Assembly (NCBI GenBank): GCA_048594975.1
Contig: JBMDXQ010000025.1
Span: 97,531-161,530, forward strand
DNA length: 64,000 nt
Direction: 5' to 3'
DNA from: JBMDXB01 sp048594975
GTDB taxonomy: Bacteria; Acidobacteriota; Vicinamibacteria; Vicinamibacterales; 2-12-FULL-66-21
Each line of letters opens with the position of its first letter. Position 1 is the first letter of the stretch. The notes beneath the pieces were generated by a model. The model was not told the origin of the DNA. It did not search any database and saw only the letters and a program-made list of their open reading frames with translations. Both the position numbers and the translations under genes were made by a program. Positions 36,651 to 46,356 of the stretch are shown here, in pieces.

Positions 36651-36671
36651 CCCTCCAAACCGGGCGATAAT
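36644..36671 (+). promoter_or_regulatory. Strong sigma-70-type promoter
   Basis: TTGACA (36644-36649), 16-bp spacer, GATAAT (36666-36671): consensus -35 and five of six -10 bases. Transcription would start near 36678, giving a 130-nt leader before the beta-barrel gene at 36810. Confidence 0.75.
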
Positions 36672-36809
36672 CCTCCAGGTTCACTGTCCAGCCGGCATGT
36701 GCGGGGGAGGGCCGCGGAGCATGCCTCGGGCATTCCAGCGCGCGCGACTGCGCAGGGGAGCGGGCGGAACCCGGCCGACGTCTCCCCCATCAGACGAAGA
36801 GGAGCTGCA

Positions 36810-37367
36810 ATGCGAACCCGACCCTGGCTCGTGCTGGCGGCGCTGTTCATCCAGGTGGCATCCGCGCATGCCGACGACCACAGCGCGGAGTTCTTTGGCG
36901 CGGCCGCATATGCCGACGGGAGCCACCTGTGGGGCTTCACCGTGGCGTCCGCGTTCACGCCGTATCCCCGTCACTACGCTGGCCCCAAGCTGTTGAGCGT
37001 GGTCATGGACACGAGCGCCCACTTCGGTTCCCACGAAGGAGCCACCTTCAGGCGCACGACGTACCTGTTCGGTCCGCGCGTGACGTTTTCGCAGGCGCCG
37101 TCGAATCCTCACAAAGTGCACGCGCAGGTGCTGTTCGGCGGCGTGCACACCAACGACGCCGGCCTGGGCAGTGACGATCTGGCGGTCGCGTTCGGCGGGG
37201 CGTACGAATGGCTGCCCGGCGGCCTCTTCAGCAACAGCCGGGGTTCGCGTGTGGAAGCGTATCGGTGGGCAGTCCGCGGCCAGGTCGATTACGTCACGGT
37301 CGGTGGCGACCGGGAAAACTTCCTGCGGGTTTCGGGCGGACTCGTCTACCGAATCACGAAGGACTAG
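36810..37367 (+). CDS. Outer-membrane beta-barrel-type exported protein
   Basis: 185 residues with a signal peptide (MRTRPWLVLAALFIQVASAHA). The mature part has alternating amphipathic strands such as WGFTVASAFTP, GPRVTFSQAP and FLRVSGGLVYRIT, typical of small eight-stranded outer-membrane barrels. No specific family recognised. GAGGAG lies six bases before the ATG at 36810; the upstream in-frame ATG at 36699 would remove the signal peptide from the N-terminus. It is driven by the promoter at 36644-36671 and followed 28 bases later by the kinase gene. Confidence 0.72.
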   Translation: MRTRPWLVLAALFIQVASAHADDHSAEFFGAAAYADGSHLWGFTVASAFTPYPRHYAGPKLLSVVMDTSAHFGSHEGATFRRTTYLFGPRVTFSQAPSNPHKVHAQVLFGGVHTNDAGLGSDDLAVAFGGAYEWLPGGLFSNSRGSRVEAYRWAVRGQVDYVTVGGDRENFLRVSGGLVYRITKD

Positions 37368-37395
37368 ACGCCCGCAGCGGTGAGAACAGCCAGCT

Positions 37396-40011
37396 GTGGC
37401 CAGGTCTGACCCCGGCTCGTCGAAGCGCTCGTCGATCCTCTCGCCTGGCGACCAGCTGGGGCCCTACCGGATCGTGGACCTGCTGGGCACGGGAGGCATG
37501 GGCGAAGTCTACCGGGCGTACGACTCCCGCCTCGCCCGGGACGTGGCGCTCAAGGTCCTGCGCCGCGAGCTCGATGCCGACCACGTGGCCCGCTTCAGCC
37601 GCGAAGCGCGGGCCGCCGGCAGCCTCAACCACCCGAACATCGTCGCCGTCTTCGACGTCGGCTCCGAAGGCGGTGTCCCCTACGTCGTCACCGAGCTGCT
37701 CGAGGGAGAAACCCTTCGCGCCCGGATGGACCACGGCCCGCTGTCCTACCGGAAGGCAATCGATTACGGGATCCAGATCGCCCAGGCGCTCGACGCGGCG
37801 CACGCCAAGGGGATCTGGCACCGCGACGTCAAGCCCGCCAACGTGTTCCTCACCCACGACGGGCGCGTGAAGCTGCTCGACTTCGGCATCGCGAAGCTGG
37901 GCGAACGCGAGCCGCGCGAGGCGGAGGCCACCGCGGAGACGACCACCGACACGACCCGCGTGGGCGTGGTGCATGGCACGGCCGGATACATGTCTCCCGA
38001 ACAGGTGCTTGGCGAGCCCGTGGATCACCGCACGGACATCTTCGGCCTGGGCGCCGTTCTCTACGAGATGTTCACCGGCGCGCGCGCCTTCCAGCGTCCG
38101 TCGACGGTCGAGACCCTGAGCGCCGTCCTGCAGGAAGACCGGCCCGATCCGCTGGCCGCGGACCCCAGGCTGTCGCCTGCCGCAGCCGCCGTGGTCCGCC
38201 GCTGTCTCGAGAAAGCCAAGGAGGAGCGTTTCCAGTCGGCGCGCGACCTGGCATTCGCCCTGCAGCAGCTCCGCGAGACCACCGGCGTGGTCGGGGGGGT
38301 TGCGGCGGGACGGCACCCGGTCCGGCGCAGACTGCTGCCGGCGATTCTCGCCGCGGCCGTTCTCGCGCAGGGAATCGCGCTCGCGATGCTCCTGTCGCGC
38401 CCGGCGCGCGCGCCGACCTTCGAGCAGCTCTCGTTCCGCCGCGGGCGGATCGGCGGCGCACGGTTCGTCTCGCGTGGCGAGGCGGTCGTGTACAGCGAGG
38501 CGCGAGATCGGAACGAGCCCGACGTCTGGCGGATCGACCTGGCGGACAACCCGGCCTCGCCGTCCCGCCGCCTCGAGTACCCCACGGGCACCGACGTGCT
38601 GACGGCGCGCATGGGCGAGCTCGCGCTCTCACTCCACCGCCGCTTCGTTCTCGGCGAACGCTTCGTCGGCACGCTCGCCGTGGCGCCGGTCGGCGGCGGC
38701 GCGCCGCGCGAGATCGCCGAGAACATCGAGGATGCGGACTGGGACCCCACAGGCACGCATCTCGCCGTCGTCCAGTCGACCGGGGACGTCGGGGGAAACA
38801 GCAGGATCGTGTATCCCCCCGGGACGACGCTCTACGAGACGTCAGGGTCGATACGGTTCCTGCGCTTCTCCCGCGACGGACGGCGAATCGCGTTCGCCGA
38901 GGACCCGGCGGCCCGCGGCGTCGCCGGACGCGTGGCGGTGGTGGATCTGAAGGGTGCCGTGACGCCGCTCACGGACGAGTGGTCCAGCGTGCGCGGGCTG
39001 GCCTGGTCGGCCGACGGCGACGAGATCTGGTTCACCGCCGGCGCGCAGCGTTCGAATCGCGCGCTCCGCGCGGTGAACCTCGCGGGGAAACAGCGCGTTG
39101 TGCTGGAGGCGCCCGGCTCGCTGACGCTGTGGGACATCGCGCCGGACGGGCGCGTCCTCCTGACCCGCGACGAGGAGCGGCGCGCGGTGGTCGGGGTTCC
39201 GCCCGGCGAGACGGTCGAGCGCGATCTCTCGTGGTTCGACAACTCGGGCCTCGCCGACCTCTCCGAGGACGGACGCTGGCTGCTGTTCGGCGACGTCTTC
39301 GGACTGTACATTCGCGGCACCGACGGGTCGCCGCCCATCCACCTGGGTCTCACCGACGCGTTCGGGGACGATCTGTCGCACGACGGCCGGCTGATCCTGG
39401 CCACGCAGGGACGCCAGCTGGTCGTCCTCCCCAGGGGAGCCGGTGAGCCACGGCGGCTTCCGACGCACGGGATCGTCAGCTACCGCGGAGCCCGCTTCTT
39501 TCCCGACGCGCGCCGCGTCCTGTTCAACGGCCAGGAAGCCAGGCCCGGCAAGCCCGGAGGCGAGCCAGGGGTCTCGGATCTGCGCTCGTACATCCAGGAT
39601 CTCCAGGGCAATCCGCCGCGGCCCCTCACACCCGAAGGTACCTGGGGGGTGTCCATCTCACCGGACGGCCAGTGGGTCGCGGCGATCGGCACGGGGCAAC
39701 CGGTTTCACTCTGGCCGGTCGCGGGGGGGCCGGCGAGGGACGTGGCCGGCACCGAGCCAGCTGACCGCCCTGCCGCCTGGGGCGCCGACGGAGGCTCACT
39801 CTGGATTTTCCGCCGCGGCGAGATACCAGCGCAGGTCTACCGGATCGACATCGCGACGGGACGCCGGCAGCCCTGGAAGACGCTCGTTCCGCCCGACACC
39901 GCCGGCGTGTACTCGATCATCGAGTTCCGGATTACGCCGACGGGCGACTCGTATTTCTACAGCTTCACCCGTCTGCTGTCGCAGCTCTACCTCGTGCGCG
40001 GATTGCATTGA
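37396..40011 (+). CDS. Ser/Thr protein kinase with TM segment and TolB/PD40-like propeller
   Basis: 871 residues. An N-terminal Hanks-type kinase domain (about 22-290) has the glycine loop LGTGGMGEVY, catalytic Lys in VALKVL (K54), HRDVKPAN (Asp near 144), DFG (near 162) and GYMSPEQ. One TM helix follows (LLPAILAAAVLAQGIALAML, about 315-335). The rest is a beta-propeller of PD40/WD40-like blades (for example WDPTGTHLAVV, ISPDGQWVAAI) that would lie outside the cytoplasm and probably senses a ligand. This architecture is very common in Acidobacteriota. The start is GTG 37396; no better start precedes the kinase domain. Confidence 0.92.
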   Translation: MARSDPGSSKRSSILSPGDQLGPYRIVDLLGTGGMGEVYRAYDSRLARDVALKVLRRELDADHVARFSREARAAGSLNHPNIVAVFDVGSEGGVPYVVTELLEGETLRARMDHGPLSYRKAIDYGIQIAQALDAAHAKGIWHRDVKPANVFLTHDGRVKLLDFGIAKLGEREPREAEATAETTTDTTRVGVVHGTAGYMSPEQVLGEPVDHRTDIFGLGAVLYEMFTGARAFQRPSTVETLSAVLQEDRPDPLAADPRLSPAAAAVVRRCLEKAKEERFQSARDLAFALQQLRETTGVVGGVAAGRHPVRRRLLPAILAAAVLAQGIALAMLLSRPARAPTFEQLSFRRGRIGGARFVSRGEAVVYSEARDRNEPDVWRIDLADNPASPSRRLEYPTGTDVLTARMGELALSLHRRFVLGERFVGTLAVAPVGGGAPREIAENIEDADWDPTGTHLAVVQSTGDVGGNSRIVYPPGTTLYETSGSIRFLRFSRDGRRIAFAEDPAARGVAGRVAVVDLKGAVTPLTDEWSSVRGLAWSADGDEIWFTAGAQRSNRALRAVNLAGKQRVVLEAPGSLTLWDIAPDGRVLLTRDEERRAVVGVPPGETVERDLSWFDNSGLADLSEDGRWLLFGDVFGLYIRGTDGSPPIHLGLTDAFGDDLSHDGRLILATQGRQLVVLPRGAGEPRRLPTHGIVSYRGARFFPDARRVLFNGQEARPGKPGGEPGVSDLRSYIQDLQGNPPRPLTPEGTWGVSISPDGQWVAAIGTGQPVSLWPVAGGPARDVAGTEPADRPAAWGADGGSLWIFRRGEIPAQVYRIDIATGRRQPWKTLVPPDTAGVYSIIEFRITPTGDSYFYSFTRLLSQLYLVRGLH

Positions 40012-40266
40012 TCGAGGGCCCGCGCGGCCGCCGTCGCGTCGACCGGCCACGATCGGCTCGCTCCGCGCGGCCGCTCGAAGCACATGGCTACACATTCGCG
40101 CGCGCAGGGAAAGCGCAATCCGCAAGTCGCAGTGGACGCGTGCGATTCCGGCCCTTGCTGGCGATCTCTCCGGATCCGATCTTCTCGTCCTGCGGACGGA
40201 GGCCCCTGGGGAGCCGCGTCGGGCACGACCGGACCGATCGGGATCCGCAACCTGCGAACCGCACGC

Positions 40267-42216
40267 TCACTGGAAGAGGTCGTACGACGGCCACGCCGAA
40301 ACCGCGGCGATGATGTCGGCGACCATCTTCGACAGCTGGCCGGCGAATTGATCACCGCCCGGGCGCATGTTCGCCAGCGCCGCGAACGTGAAGCCGTTCG
40401 ACCGCACCGCCATGACTGCCGTCGTTCCGGTCATCGCGCCGTTGTGCCATGGCGGGCTCACCACCCAGCCGAGCGCGTAGTTCGGGTCGTTGCCCATCGC
40501 ATCGTTGATGCCGGCCTTGGTCGTCATCGTGGTGAACGACGACGCGCTGATGATGTCCGGCTTGCTCGGCTGGCCGTCCACGCGAACGAGGAACCGGACG
40601 AGATCGATGGGAGAGGCAATCCATCCGCCGTGCGCGTCGAAGCGGCGCACGTTCAGCGAGTACGCGCCGGCCGGCGAGTATTCGACCTCCCGCGGCCGGC
40701 GGTCGGCGACCGTGTTCCCCGCGATCACCATGGCGCTCACGCCCGCCGGCTTCAGCACTTCGTCGCGCACGTAGGTCTCGTAGGTCCTGCCGCTCTTCGC
40801 CTCGATCACCAGTCCGAGGAGCGCGTAGCCGAAGTTCATGTACTCGTAGGTCGCGCCGGGATTCCGCGTGACGAACCGTGCACTATCGTTGAGGACCCAG
40901 TTGATCAGCTGCGGGTGCGTGAGACCGGTGTTCTGGAACATCGGGTCGTTCGGCGTATTGCTGAACCCGGACACGTGCTGCAGCAGGTGCTGAACGGTGA
41001 TGCCGTTGATCTTCTCGTTGCCGGCGGGCGTCGGATACGTCGGGCCGAGAATCGAGCCCGCGCCGAACACCTTGTCCGAGAGCGCGAGCTTCCTGCTTTC
41101 CACGAGCTTCATGACAGCCACCGACGTGATGGGCTTCGAGACGCTGGCGACACGAAACAGGTTCGTTGGTCCGACCTCTTCGCCGGTCGACGGAAGGGCC
41201 TGGCCGACGCCGGCGGCGTAGACGAGCCTTCCGTCCTTCGTGATTGCGAAAGCTACGCCCGGCGGTTGGTTCGCGTCCCTGTACGTCTTGACGGCCTTGG
41301 CGATGAGACCGAGGTCCGCCGCCGAGAAGTTCGTATTCACCCAGACGGTATTGACGCGGCCGCCGGTGCCCGCGGTGAACGCATTGACGTACGCCAGGCG
41401 GTAGCCCTGGTAGTAGTAGTTGTCGAAGACGTTCTGGTACCACGCATCCGGAATGCCGTGCCGCGCCACCCACGGGGGCCCGCCGCTCTTCTCCCAGATG
41501 GCGGCATAGAAGTCGGAGGCTCCGAGACGATAACCGCTGACCAGCTTGAGCCGGAATCCCTGCTTCCCGTAGTCGTCGAACGCATTCTGGTACTGGGCGG
41601 CCGTGAGGCCGTGGCGCGCGACCCACGCCGGGCCGCCGGACTTCTCGAAGATCGCCGCGTACCGCGGCTGACCGCCCACCGCGTAGGCGCTCACATGCAG
41701 CAAGCGAAAGTCCTGCTTCGTGAGGTCGGTGAACGTCTGCTGGTACTGCGCCGCCGTCAGCCCGTGGCGTGCCGCCATGGCAGGGCCGCCGCGCTTCTCC
41801 CAGATCGCGGCGTACCGATCCTGGCCGCCCACTGCGTAGCCGTTCACGTAGGTCAGGCGGTAACCCTGTTTGCCGAGGTCGTTGAACACTGCCTGGTATT
41901 CGGCGTTCGACAGCCCGTGACGCGCGACCCACGCCGGGCCGCTGCCCTTGACCCACAGGTCTGCATAGCGCACGGACCCGCCGCGCTCGTAGCCGCTCAC
42001 GTTCACGAGTCGGTAGCCCTGCTTCGACAGGCTGTCGAACCTGGATTGATACTGCGCCGGGGTCAGTCCGTGGTTCGCGGTCCAGGGCTGCGCCCGAGCG
42101 TCGCGGGCGGTCGTGGCGAGCGCCGCCAGCACCGACAGCGCGATGAGCCTCGCGATGCGAACGATCCGGGAGCGCGGCGTCGCGATGCGTAGCATGGCAT
42201 GGACCGTACTGAGCAT
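40267..42216 (-). CDS. Exported class-C beta-lactamase-fold serine hydrolase with five N-terminal 51-residue repeats
   Basis: 649 residues. A signal peptide (about 1-42) is followed by five tandem repeats (about 45-297), each opening like WVARHGLTAAQYQ and containing 'GYRL..V.GY..G....YAAIWEK'. They match the bacterial tandem repeat (BTRD1) / polyglycine-hydrolase structural repeat. A serine-hydrolase domain follows with SxxK (VASVSKPITS), YxN (YEYMNFGYALLG) and a WHNGAMTG third box. Fungal polyglycine hydrolases with this layout cut Gly-rich linkers of plant chitinases; other members may be esterases or D-aminopeptidases. The ATG at 42216 has GGAGGAGG upstream. Fold and repeats are certain, target unknown. 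Confidence 0.88.
   Translation of the reverse strand: MLSTVHAMLRIATPRSRIVRIARLIALSVLAALATTARDARAQPWTANHGLTPAQYQSRFDSLSKQGYRLVNVSGYERGGSVRYADLWVKGSGPAWVARHGLSNAEYQAVFNDLGKQGYRLTYVNGYAVGGQDRYAAIWEKRGGPAMAARHGLTAAQYQQTFTDLTKQDFRLLHVSAYAVGGQPRYAAIFEKSGGPAWVARHGLTAAQYQNAFDDYGKQGFRLKLVSGYRLGASDFYAAIWEKSGGPPWVARHGIPDAWYQNVFDNYYYQGYRLAYVNAFTAGTGGRVNTVWVNTNFSAADLGLIAKAVKTYRDANQPPGVAFAITKDGRLVYAAGVGQALPSTGEEVGPTNLFRVASVSKPITSVAVMKLVESRKLALSDKVFGAGSILGPTYPTPAGNEKINGITVQHLLQHVSGFSNTPNDPMFQNTGLTHPQLINWVLNDSARFVTRNPGATYEYMNFGYALLGLVIEAKSGRTYETYVRDEVLKPAGVSAMVIAGNTVADRRPREVEYSPAGAYSLNVRRFDAHGGWIASPIDLVRFLVRVDGQPSKPDIISASSFTTMTTKAGINDAMGNDPNYALGWVVSPPWHNGAMTGTTAVMAVRSNGFTFAALANMRPGGDQFAGQLSKMVADIIAAVSAWPSYDLFQ
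41326..42084 (-). repeat. Five tandem 153-bp coding repeats
   Basis: Encode the five 51-residue (last one 49) N-terminal repeats of the serine hydrolase. Repeats 2 to 4 are most alike (WVARHG or MAARHG, then Y-Q, GKQG-[YF]-RL and YAAI-[WF]-EK at fixed spacing), suggesting duplication within the gene. Confidence 0.85.
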
Positions 42217-42302
42217 GAGAAACCTCCTCCAGGCTTCCTGGTGTGTGGACCCCGGCGAGGCCGGGCGCGGCCCATCGCCCGCCGGGCAGGCGCGAAGTGT
42301 AG

Positions 42303-42333
42303 CGCAGCCCTTCAAGGGCCGCTGCGGGACGCC
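42303..42333 (-). repeat. REP-like hairpin, copy 1
   Basis: Read on the minus strand: GGCGTCCCGCAGC followed by a CCCTT/AAGGG hairpin. The same 13-mer and a similar CCCTT hairpin recur at 50473-50499, suggesting a dispersed intergenic element. Confidence 0.35.
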
Positions 42334-42483
42334 AGGCGCAGATCCGCGGACCTTGATCAGGGCCGGCGGACGCTCGGCGGAGTTGGCGCAGCGACGGACC
42401 TTCACGATCTGCCAGGACGTCTACTGGCCCGAACGCCTGGGAGGCGGCCGTGTTTTGCTGATACGCCGTGAGTGTCTGCCGGT

Positions 42484-42517
42484 CCGGAGATTCCCACGGA
42501 ATGCCGTGGGAGTCCGG
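42484..42517. other. Long imperfect hairpin
   Basis: TCCCACGG (42492-42499), loop AATG, CCGTGGGA (42504-42511), extended by CCGGA and TCCGG outer arms (42484-42488 and 42513-42517) across a small bulge. It is too symmetrical to be chance and could be a REP-like element or a regulator site for the divergent genes. Confidence 0.4.
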
Positions 42518-42802
42518 CTGCCCGGGCGTCCCAGGGACAGCGTCGGCCCGCCAAACCCATGTAGCAGCCGGCATTCGTCGCGACGACTCGTGCGAACCGG
42601 GAGGTATTGGTGTTGCAGCGCCGCCGATTGCAGTCAGTGTGGCCGGAGCGTCACAGATCCGATGACGTCACCGCGCATCGAGCGCACGGAACGTCGTCTG
42701 CGCGGGTAGTGGACCGTGATCGCCACAAAGAACGACGGTTTCAGGACGTTGGATGGGTGGCACCCCACGAGTTGTGGACCGGCGGCGCACGCCGGCCGAA
42801 AG

Positions 42803-43558
42803 GTGACGCCCTTCGCCCGCGTTGTGTGCGTGACTCTTCTCCTCGCGTGCCGAGCGGGTCCCCTCGCGGCCCAGACACCCGCTCCCACCGCCGAGCACAC
42901 GCCCGGGCCTCCGACGATAGGAGCCGTCCTCGGTGAGATCCCCCGCGATCTGTGGCGATTCATCTCGTGGGACACCGCCGCGGTGCTCGGCTCCGGTGCC
43001 GCCACGGCGCTCGTCGCACATGCGTGGGACGACGACTTCGCCGGAGAGCTGGAAACCAACGTCCGGCTCAACAACGCCATGGAACCCGGACACACCTACG
43101 GCGCGTTCAGCGTACAGGTCGCTTTCGGCGCTGGCCTGTATGCCACCGGCTGGTTCGCGAAGAAGGGACGGCTGGCGACGGTCGGCGCCGATATCATGCG
43201 GGCGCAGATCCTGAGCCAGACATACACTCAGGCGCTCAAGTACAGCACGCAGCGCGAACGGCCGGACGGCTCGAATTCGAAATCGTTTCCATCCGGACAT
43301 TCCGCCAGCGCGTTTGCCACGGCACGCGTGCTGCAGCGCCACTACGGCTGGAAGGTCGGCGTGCCGGCAACGCTGATCGCGGCCTACGTGGCGACCGCGC
43401 GCGTCCATGACAACCGGCACTATCTGAGCGATGTCGTCTTTGGCAGCGCGATGGGAGTTGCCGCCGAACGCACGGTCACGCTGCACGCGGGCCGCTTCCG
43501 CATCACGCTGGCGCCGACCGCCGGCGGGCTCGCCGTGTGCGCCGCGAGAGTCGAATGA
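42803..43558 (+). CDS. PAP2-family phosphatase, exported
   Basis: 251 residues from this start. A signal peptide (TPFARVVCVTLLLACRAGPLAAQ) precedes a PAP2 acid-phosphatase domain with all three motifs: KYSTQRERP, PSGHSAS and ARVHDNRHYLSD (catalytic His in the last two). PAP2 enzymes remove phosphate from lipids such as undecaprenyl pyrophosphate or phosphatidate, or from soluble esters; the periplasmic location fits either. A GTG 29 codons upstream (42716) is also possible; neither start has a good ribosome-binding site, and the signal peptide favours 42803. Confidence 0.82.
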   Translation: MTPFARVVCVTLLLACRAGPLAAQTPAPTAEHTPGPPTIGAVLGEIPRDLWRFISWDTAAVLGSGAATALVAHAWDDDFAGELETNVRLNNAMEPGHTYGAFSVQVAFGAGLYATGWFAKKGRLATVGADIMRAQILSQTYTQALKYSTQRERPDGSNSKSFPSGHSASAFATARVLQRHYGWKVGVPATLIAAYVATARVHDNRHYLSDVVFGSAMGVAAERTVTLHAGRFRITLAPTAGGLAVCAARVE

Positions 43559-43614
43559 CGACCCGGTCGAAACGGGATGACGAGAGGCCGTGCTGAAGCC
43601 GGGGCACCGCGCGC

Positions 43615-45972
43615 CTAGTCGCGTCTGGGACGGCGGAGCCCGAGTTTGGCCATTCGGGTTTCGAGCGTCGTGGGCTTGAGTCCGAGCCGGTCGGCCGCGC
43701 CGCCGACACCGCGGATGCGCCAGCCGGTGCTCTCGAGCACCCGGCGGATATGTTCTCGCTCCACCTCGTTCAGCTTGACGCGCGGGACGGCGACCCCGGC
43801 CGGCACCGGCGGAACGGTAATCGTCAGACGCGTGCCGGTCGCCACGATCATGGCGCGCTCGACGACGTTGCGCAGCTCCCGGATGTTGCCCGGCCACGGG
43901 TACTGCTGCAGCGCTGCCATGGTCTCCTCCGGGATCGTCTCGATGGCTTTTCCGAGGAGCGTCGAGAACTCCTGCACGAAGTGCCACACGAGGAGCGGAA
44001 AGTCCTCGACGCGTTCCCGCAGCGGCGGCACGCGAATGGGAAAGACGTTGAGGCGGTAGAACAGGTCCTCGCGAAACAGGCCCTCGGCCGTGCGCTGCTC
44101 GAGATTGCGATGGGTGGCGGTGATGATGCGGACGTCGACGCGAACCGTCCGCGGGCTTCCCAGCCGTTCGATCTCCCGTTCCTCCAGGACCCGCAGCAGC
44201 TTGACCTGGACTTCCGGGGGCAGGTCGCCAATCTCGTCGAGGAACAGCGTTGACCTGTCCGCCAGCTCGACGCGGCCGACCTGGCGCGTCACCGCGCCGG
44301 TAAACGCGCCCTTCTCCCGCCCGAACAGCTCGCTTTCGATCAGCGTGGCTGGGATGGCGGCGCAGTTCACGCGTACCATCGTGCGTGCTCGGCGCGGGCT
44401 CCGTTCGTGGATCTCGGTCGCGAACAGTTCCTTGCCGGTCCCGGTCTCTCCGCTGAGGAGCACGGTCGAATTGGTCGCGGCCACGTCCTGGATCTGTTCC
44501 AGCACCCTGCGGACGGCGGCGCTGCGTCCGACAATCGGACCGGTGCCCAGACGCTCCTGGACTTCGCGCCGCAGGTAGACGTTCTCGTGGTGCAGCTGCG
44601 CGCGCAGCCGCTGCACTTCGTCGAGCGTGCCTTCAAGGCGGAGCTTGGCTTCCTTGGCTTCCGTGATGTCCATGCACGAGCCGAGAAAGCCGTCGAACGC
44701 CCCCCGGCTGAATACGTGGGAGCGCCGTGGTCGAGGATCCAGCGCCATGCGCCGTCGGTCCTCCGCCGCCGGTACTCCATGCTGAAGGCGGTCCGCCCGT
44801 CGAAGGCTTCGCGGTAGGCGGTCACGCACGAATCGCGGTCGTCGGGGTGGACGCCGCCGAGCCAGCCATCGCCGAGCTGGTGTGGCATCGAGTGCCCGAC
44901 GAACTCGAGCCACTGACGATTGAACCACGTGCCTCTCCCGTCCGGACCGCTCTCCCAGATCATCACCGGCGCATCGTCGGCCAGCGCACGGAAACGCCGT
45001 TCGCTCGCCTCGAGCTCGGCATCCGCGTGCTGCCGCGCCAGCGCGCTCGCAAAGACGTCGGCGATCAGCTGCAGGCGGCCGATGACTTCCTCGGGCCACT
45101 CGCGCCGTTGGCGCACCGAGGCAAAGCCTATCAGGCCAACGACCCGGCCGGCCACCGAGAGCGGCAGAGCAATCCGCGACTGCGTGCGGTAATAACGCAG
45201 GGCCTCGCGTTCAATCGGGTTCGGTACTTCCTTCGGGTCGCTGAACGCCGCACATTCCCCGTTCAGGATCTTCGCGAACGTCCACGGAAACATGTCCCTG
45301 GCCGACACGATCACCGGTGTCGGCGGCTCGTCCCAGGACACTGAATGTGTGCGTCGCCACCAGATCTCCAGTGCTTTCCTGCACCTGGAACATGGAGCAG
45401 CGATCCACCCCGAGCGCCTCGACGATGCGGCGCAGCGCGCTGGAAATGATTTCGTCGACCTGTTCCCCTTTGACAGAGACGAGCGATGCCGAGACGTTGG
45501 TTACGAGACGTTCGAATTCGACGCGCTCGTATACCGCCCGGCGAAGCTCCTCTTCCCGGCGCTGATGCTCGCTCACATCCACGACACATCCGAGTACGAA
45601 CGTGCCGTCCGGCGTGTGCAACGGGGCGACTGCGAGCTCCAGGGGCGACTGAGAGCCGTCCTTGCGGCGGCCGAGCAGCTCGCGGGCCCGATTCCTGCCA
45701 TCGGCTGGAGGCCGGGTCAGGTAGTCGACCCACTCAGCGGCGTGGAGCGTTTCGCGAGAGTTCAGCAGGAGTTCGACGGGCTGGCCTGTCAGCTCGCCCG
45801 GTTCGTAGCGAAACTGCCGTTCGAGCGCGCGGTTGACGCGGGCAATGGTCCCGCCCGGCGCGATGACGAGCGCACCGCCCGGCGAGGCATCCACAAGGAC
45901 ACCGAGCAAATCGACAGGACGAACGCTCTGTGCCAGCTCGGTGGCGACCGGCTGCAGCTCTGGCTCACCCAT
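43615..45972 (-). pseudogene. Sigma-54-dependent activator (PAS-GAF-PAS-AAA+-Fis), two frameshifts
   Basis: One gene spread over three reading segments. Segment 1 (45972 to about 45336) encodes a PAS domain and the start of a GAF domain. Segment 2 (about 45341 to 44705), shifted by +1, encodes the rest of GAF (FPWTFAKILNGE...) and a second PAS. Segment 3 (from about 44700), shifted back by -1 at a six-G run (coding strand), encodes the PAS end (DGFLGSCMDITEAK), an intact AAA+ domain (Walker A GETGTGKE, sigma-54 loop GAFTGA, Walker B LFLDEIGDLP) and a Fis-type helix-turn-helix. Each segment matches its family well, so the ancestor was intact. Either the gene is newly broken or the sequence has indel errors. 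The neighbour regulated by it cannot be told. Confidence 0.8.
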
Positions 45973-46356
45973 AGGCGTCGGTGGTGGTGGTGGCCGGAAC
46001 CCCCATGCCACTATACAGCAGCGCAGGGTCGCAGCCGGCAGACGTCCGCCTACCCGCGAGGCGCGTGCGAATACTTCCATCGCCAGCGCGCTCGAGCTCC
46101 TCGTCGGTTTCAGCGCGACGGCGATCGACCGGGCGCCACCTCCGGGGCGTGTTCAGGAAGGAACGGAAGATCGAGGGACGTTACGGCCGTTGCGCGGGCG
46201 AAGAACACTCCTGATGCCGATCACACGGGGTCGGACAATTCTTTGGTACCGACCATCCCGCGAGCGTGCGCCGACGCTCGACCTCGAAACCGACGACGCA
46301 CGCATCCACGATCGCATCCTGGTCAGGCAGGCGTGACCAGTCATGACGAACGGCGG
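45973..46356. other. 384-bp region without recognised gene
   Basis: Lies between the start of the frameshifted activator and the stop of the frameshifted symporter. It contains a GGT/GGC-rich run just upstream of the activator start. I see no credible ORF, RNA or strong promoter. Confidence 0.4.

Larger units (their letters stand above)
42217..42802. other. Divergent intergenic region with several hairpins
   Basis: Upstream of both the serine hydrolase (minus) and the PAP2 gene (plus). It holds CCCGGC-GAG-GCCGGG (42251-42265), a REP-like hairpin (42303-42333), a long imperfect hairpin (42484-42517) and the palindrome TGACGTCA near 42664. I see no gene in it; a second possible PAP2 start (GTG 42716) lies near its right end. 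Confidence 0.4.

Noticed and set aside
40084..42192. 702-codon open frame on the plus strand opposite the serine hydrolase
   Set aside because: The apparent repeats in it are only the complement of the real five-repeat coding region; no recognisable domain.
42755..42780. Sigma-54 promoter (TGGCAC...TTG) before the PAP2 gene
   Set aside because: The spacing between the GG and the downstream element does not fit the required -24/-12 geometry.
44690..44715. Programmed ribosomal frameshifting to explain the activator gene
   Set aside because: The G-run lacks a recognisable slippery heptamer with a downstream stimulator, and the second shift 630 bp away is not at a slippery site, so programmed recoding is unlikely.
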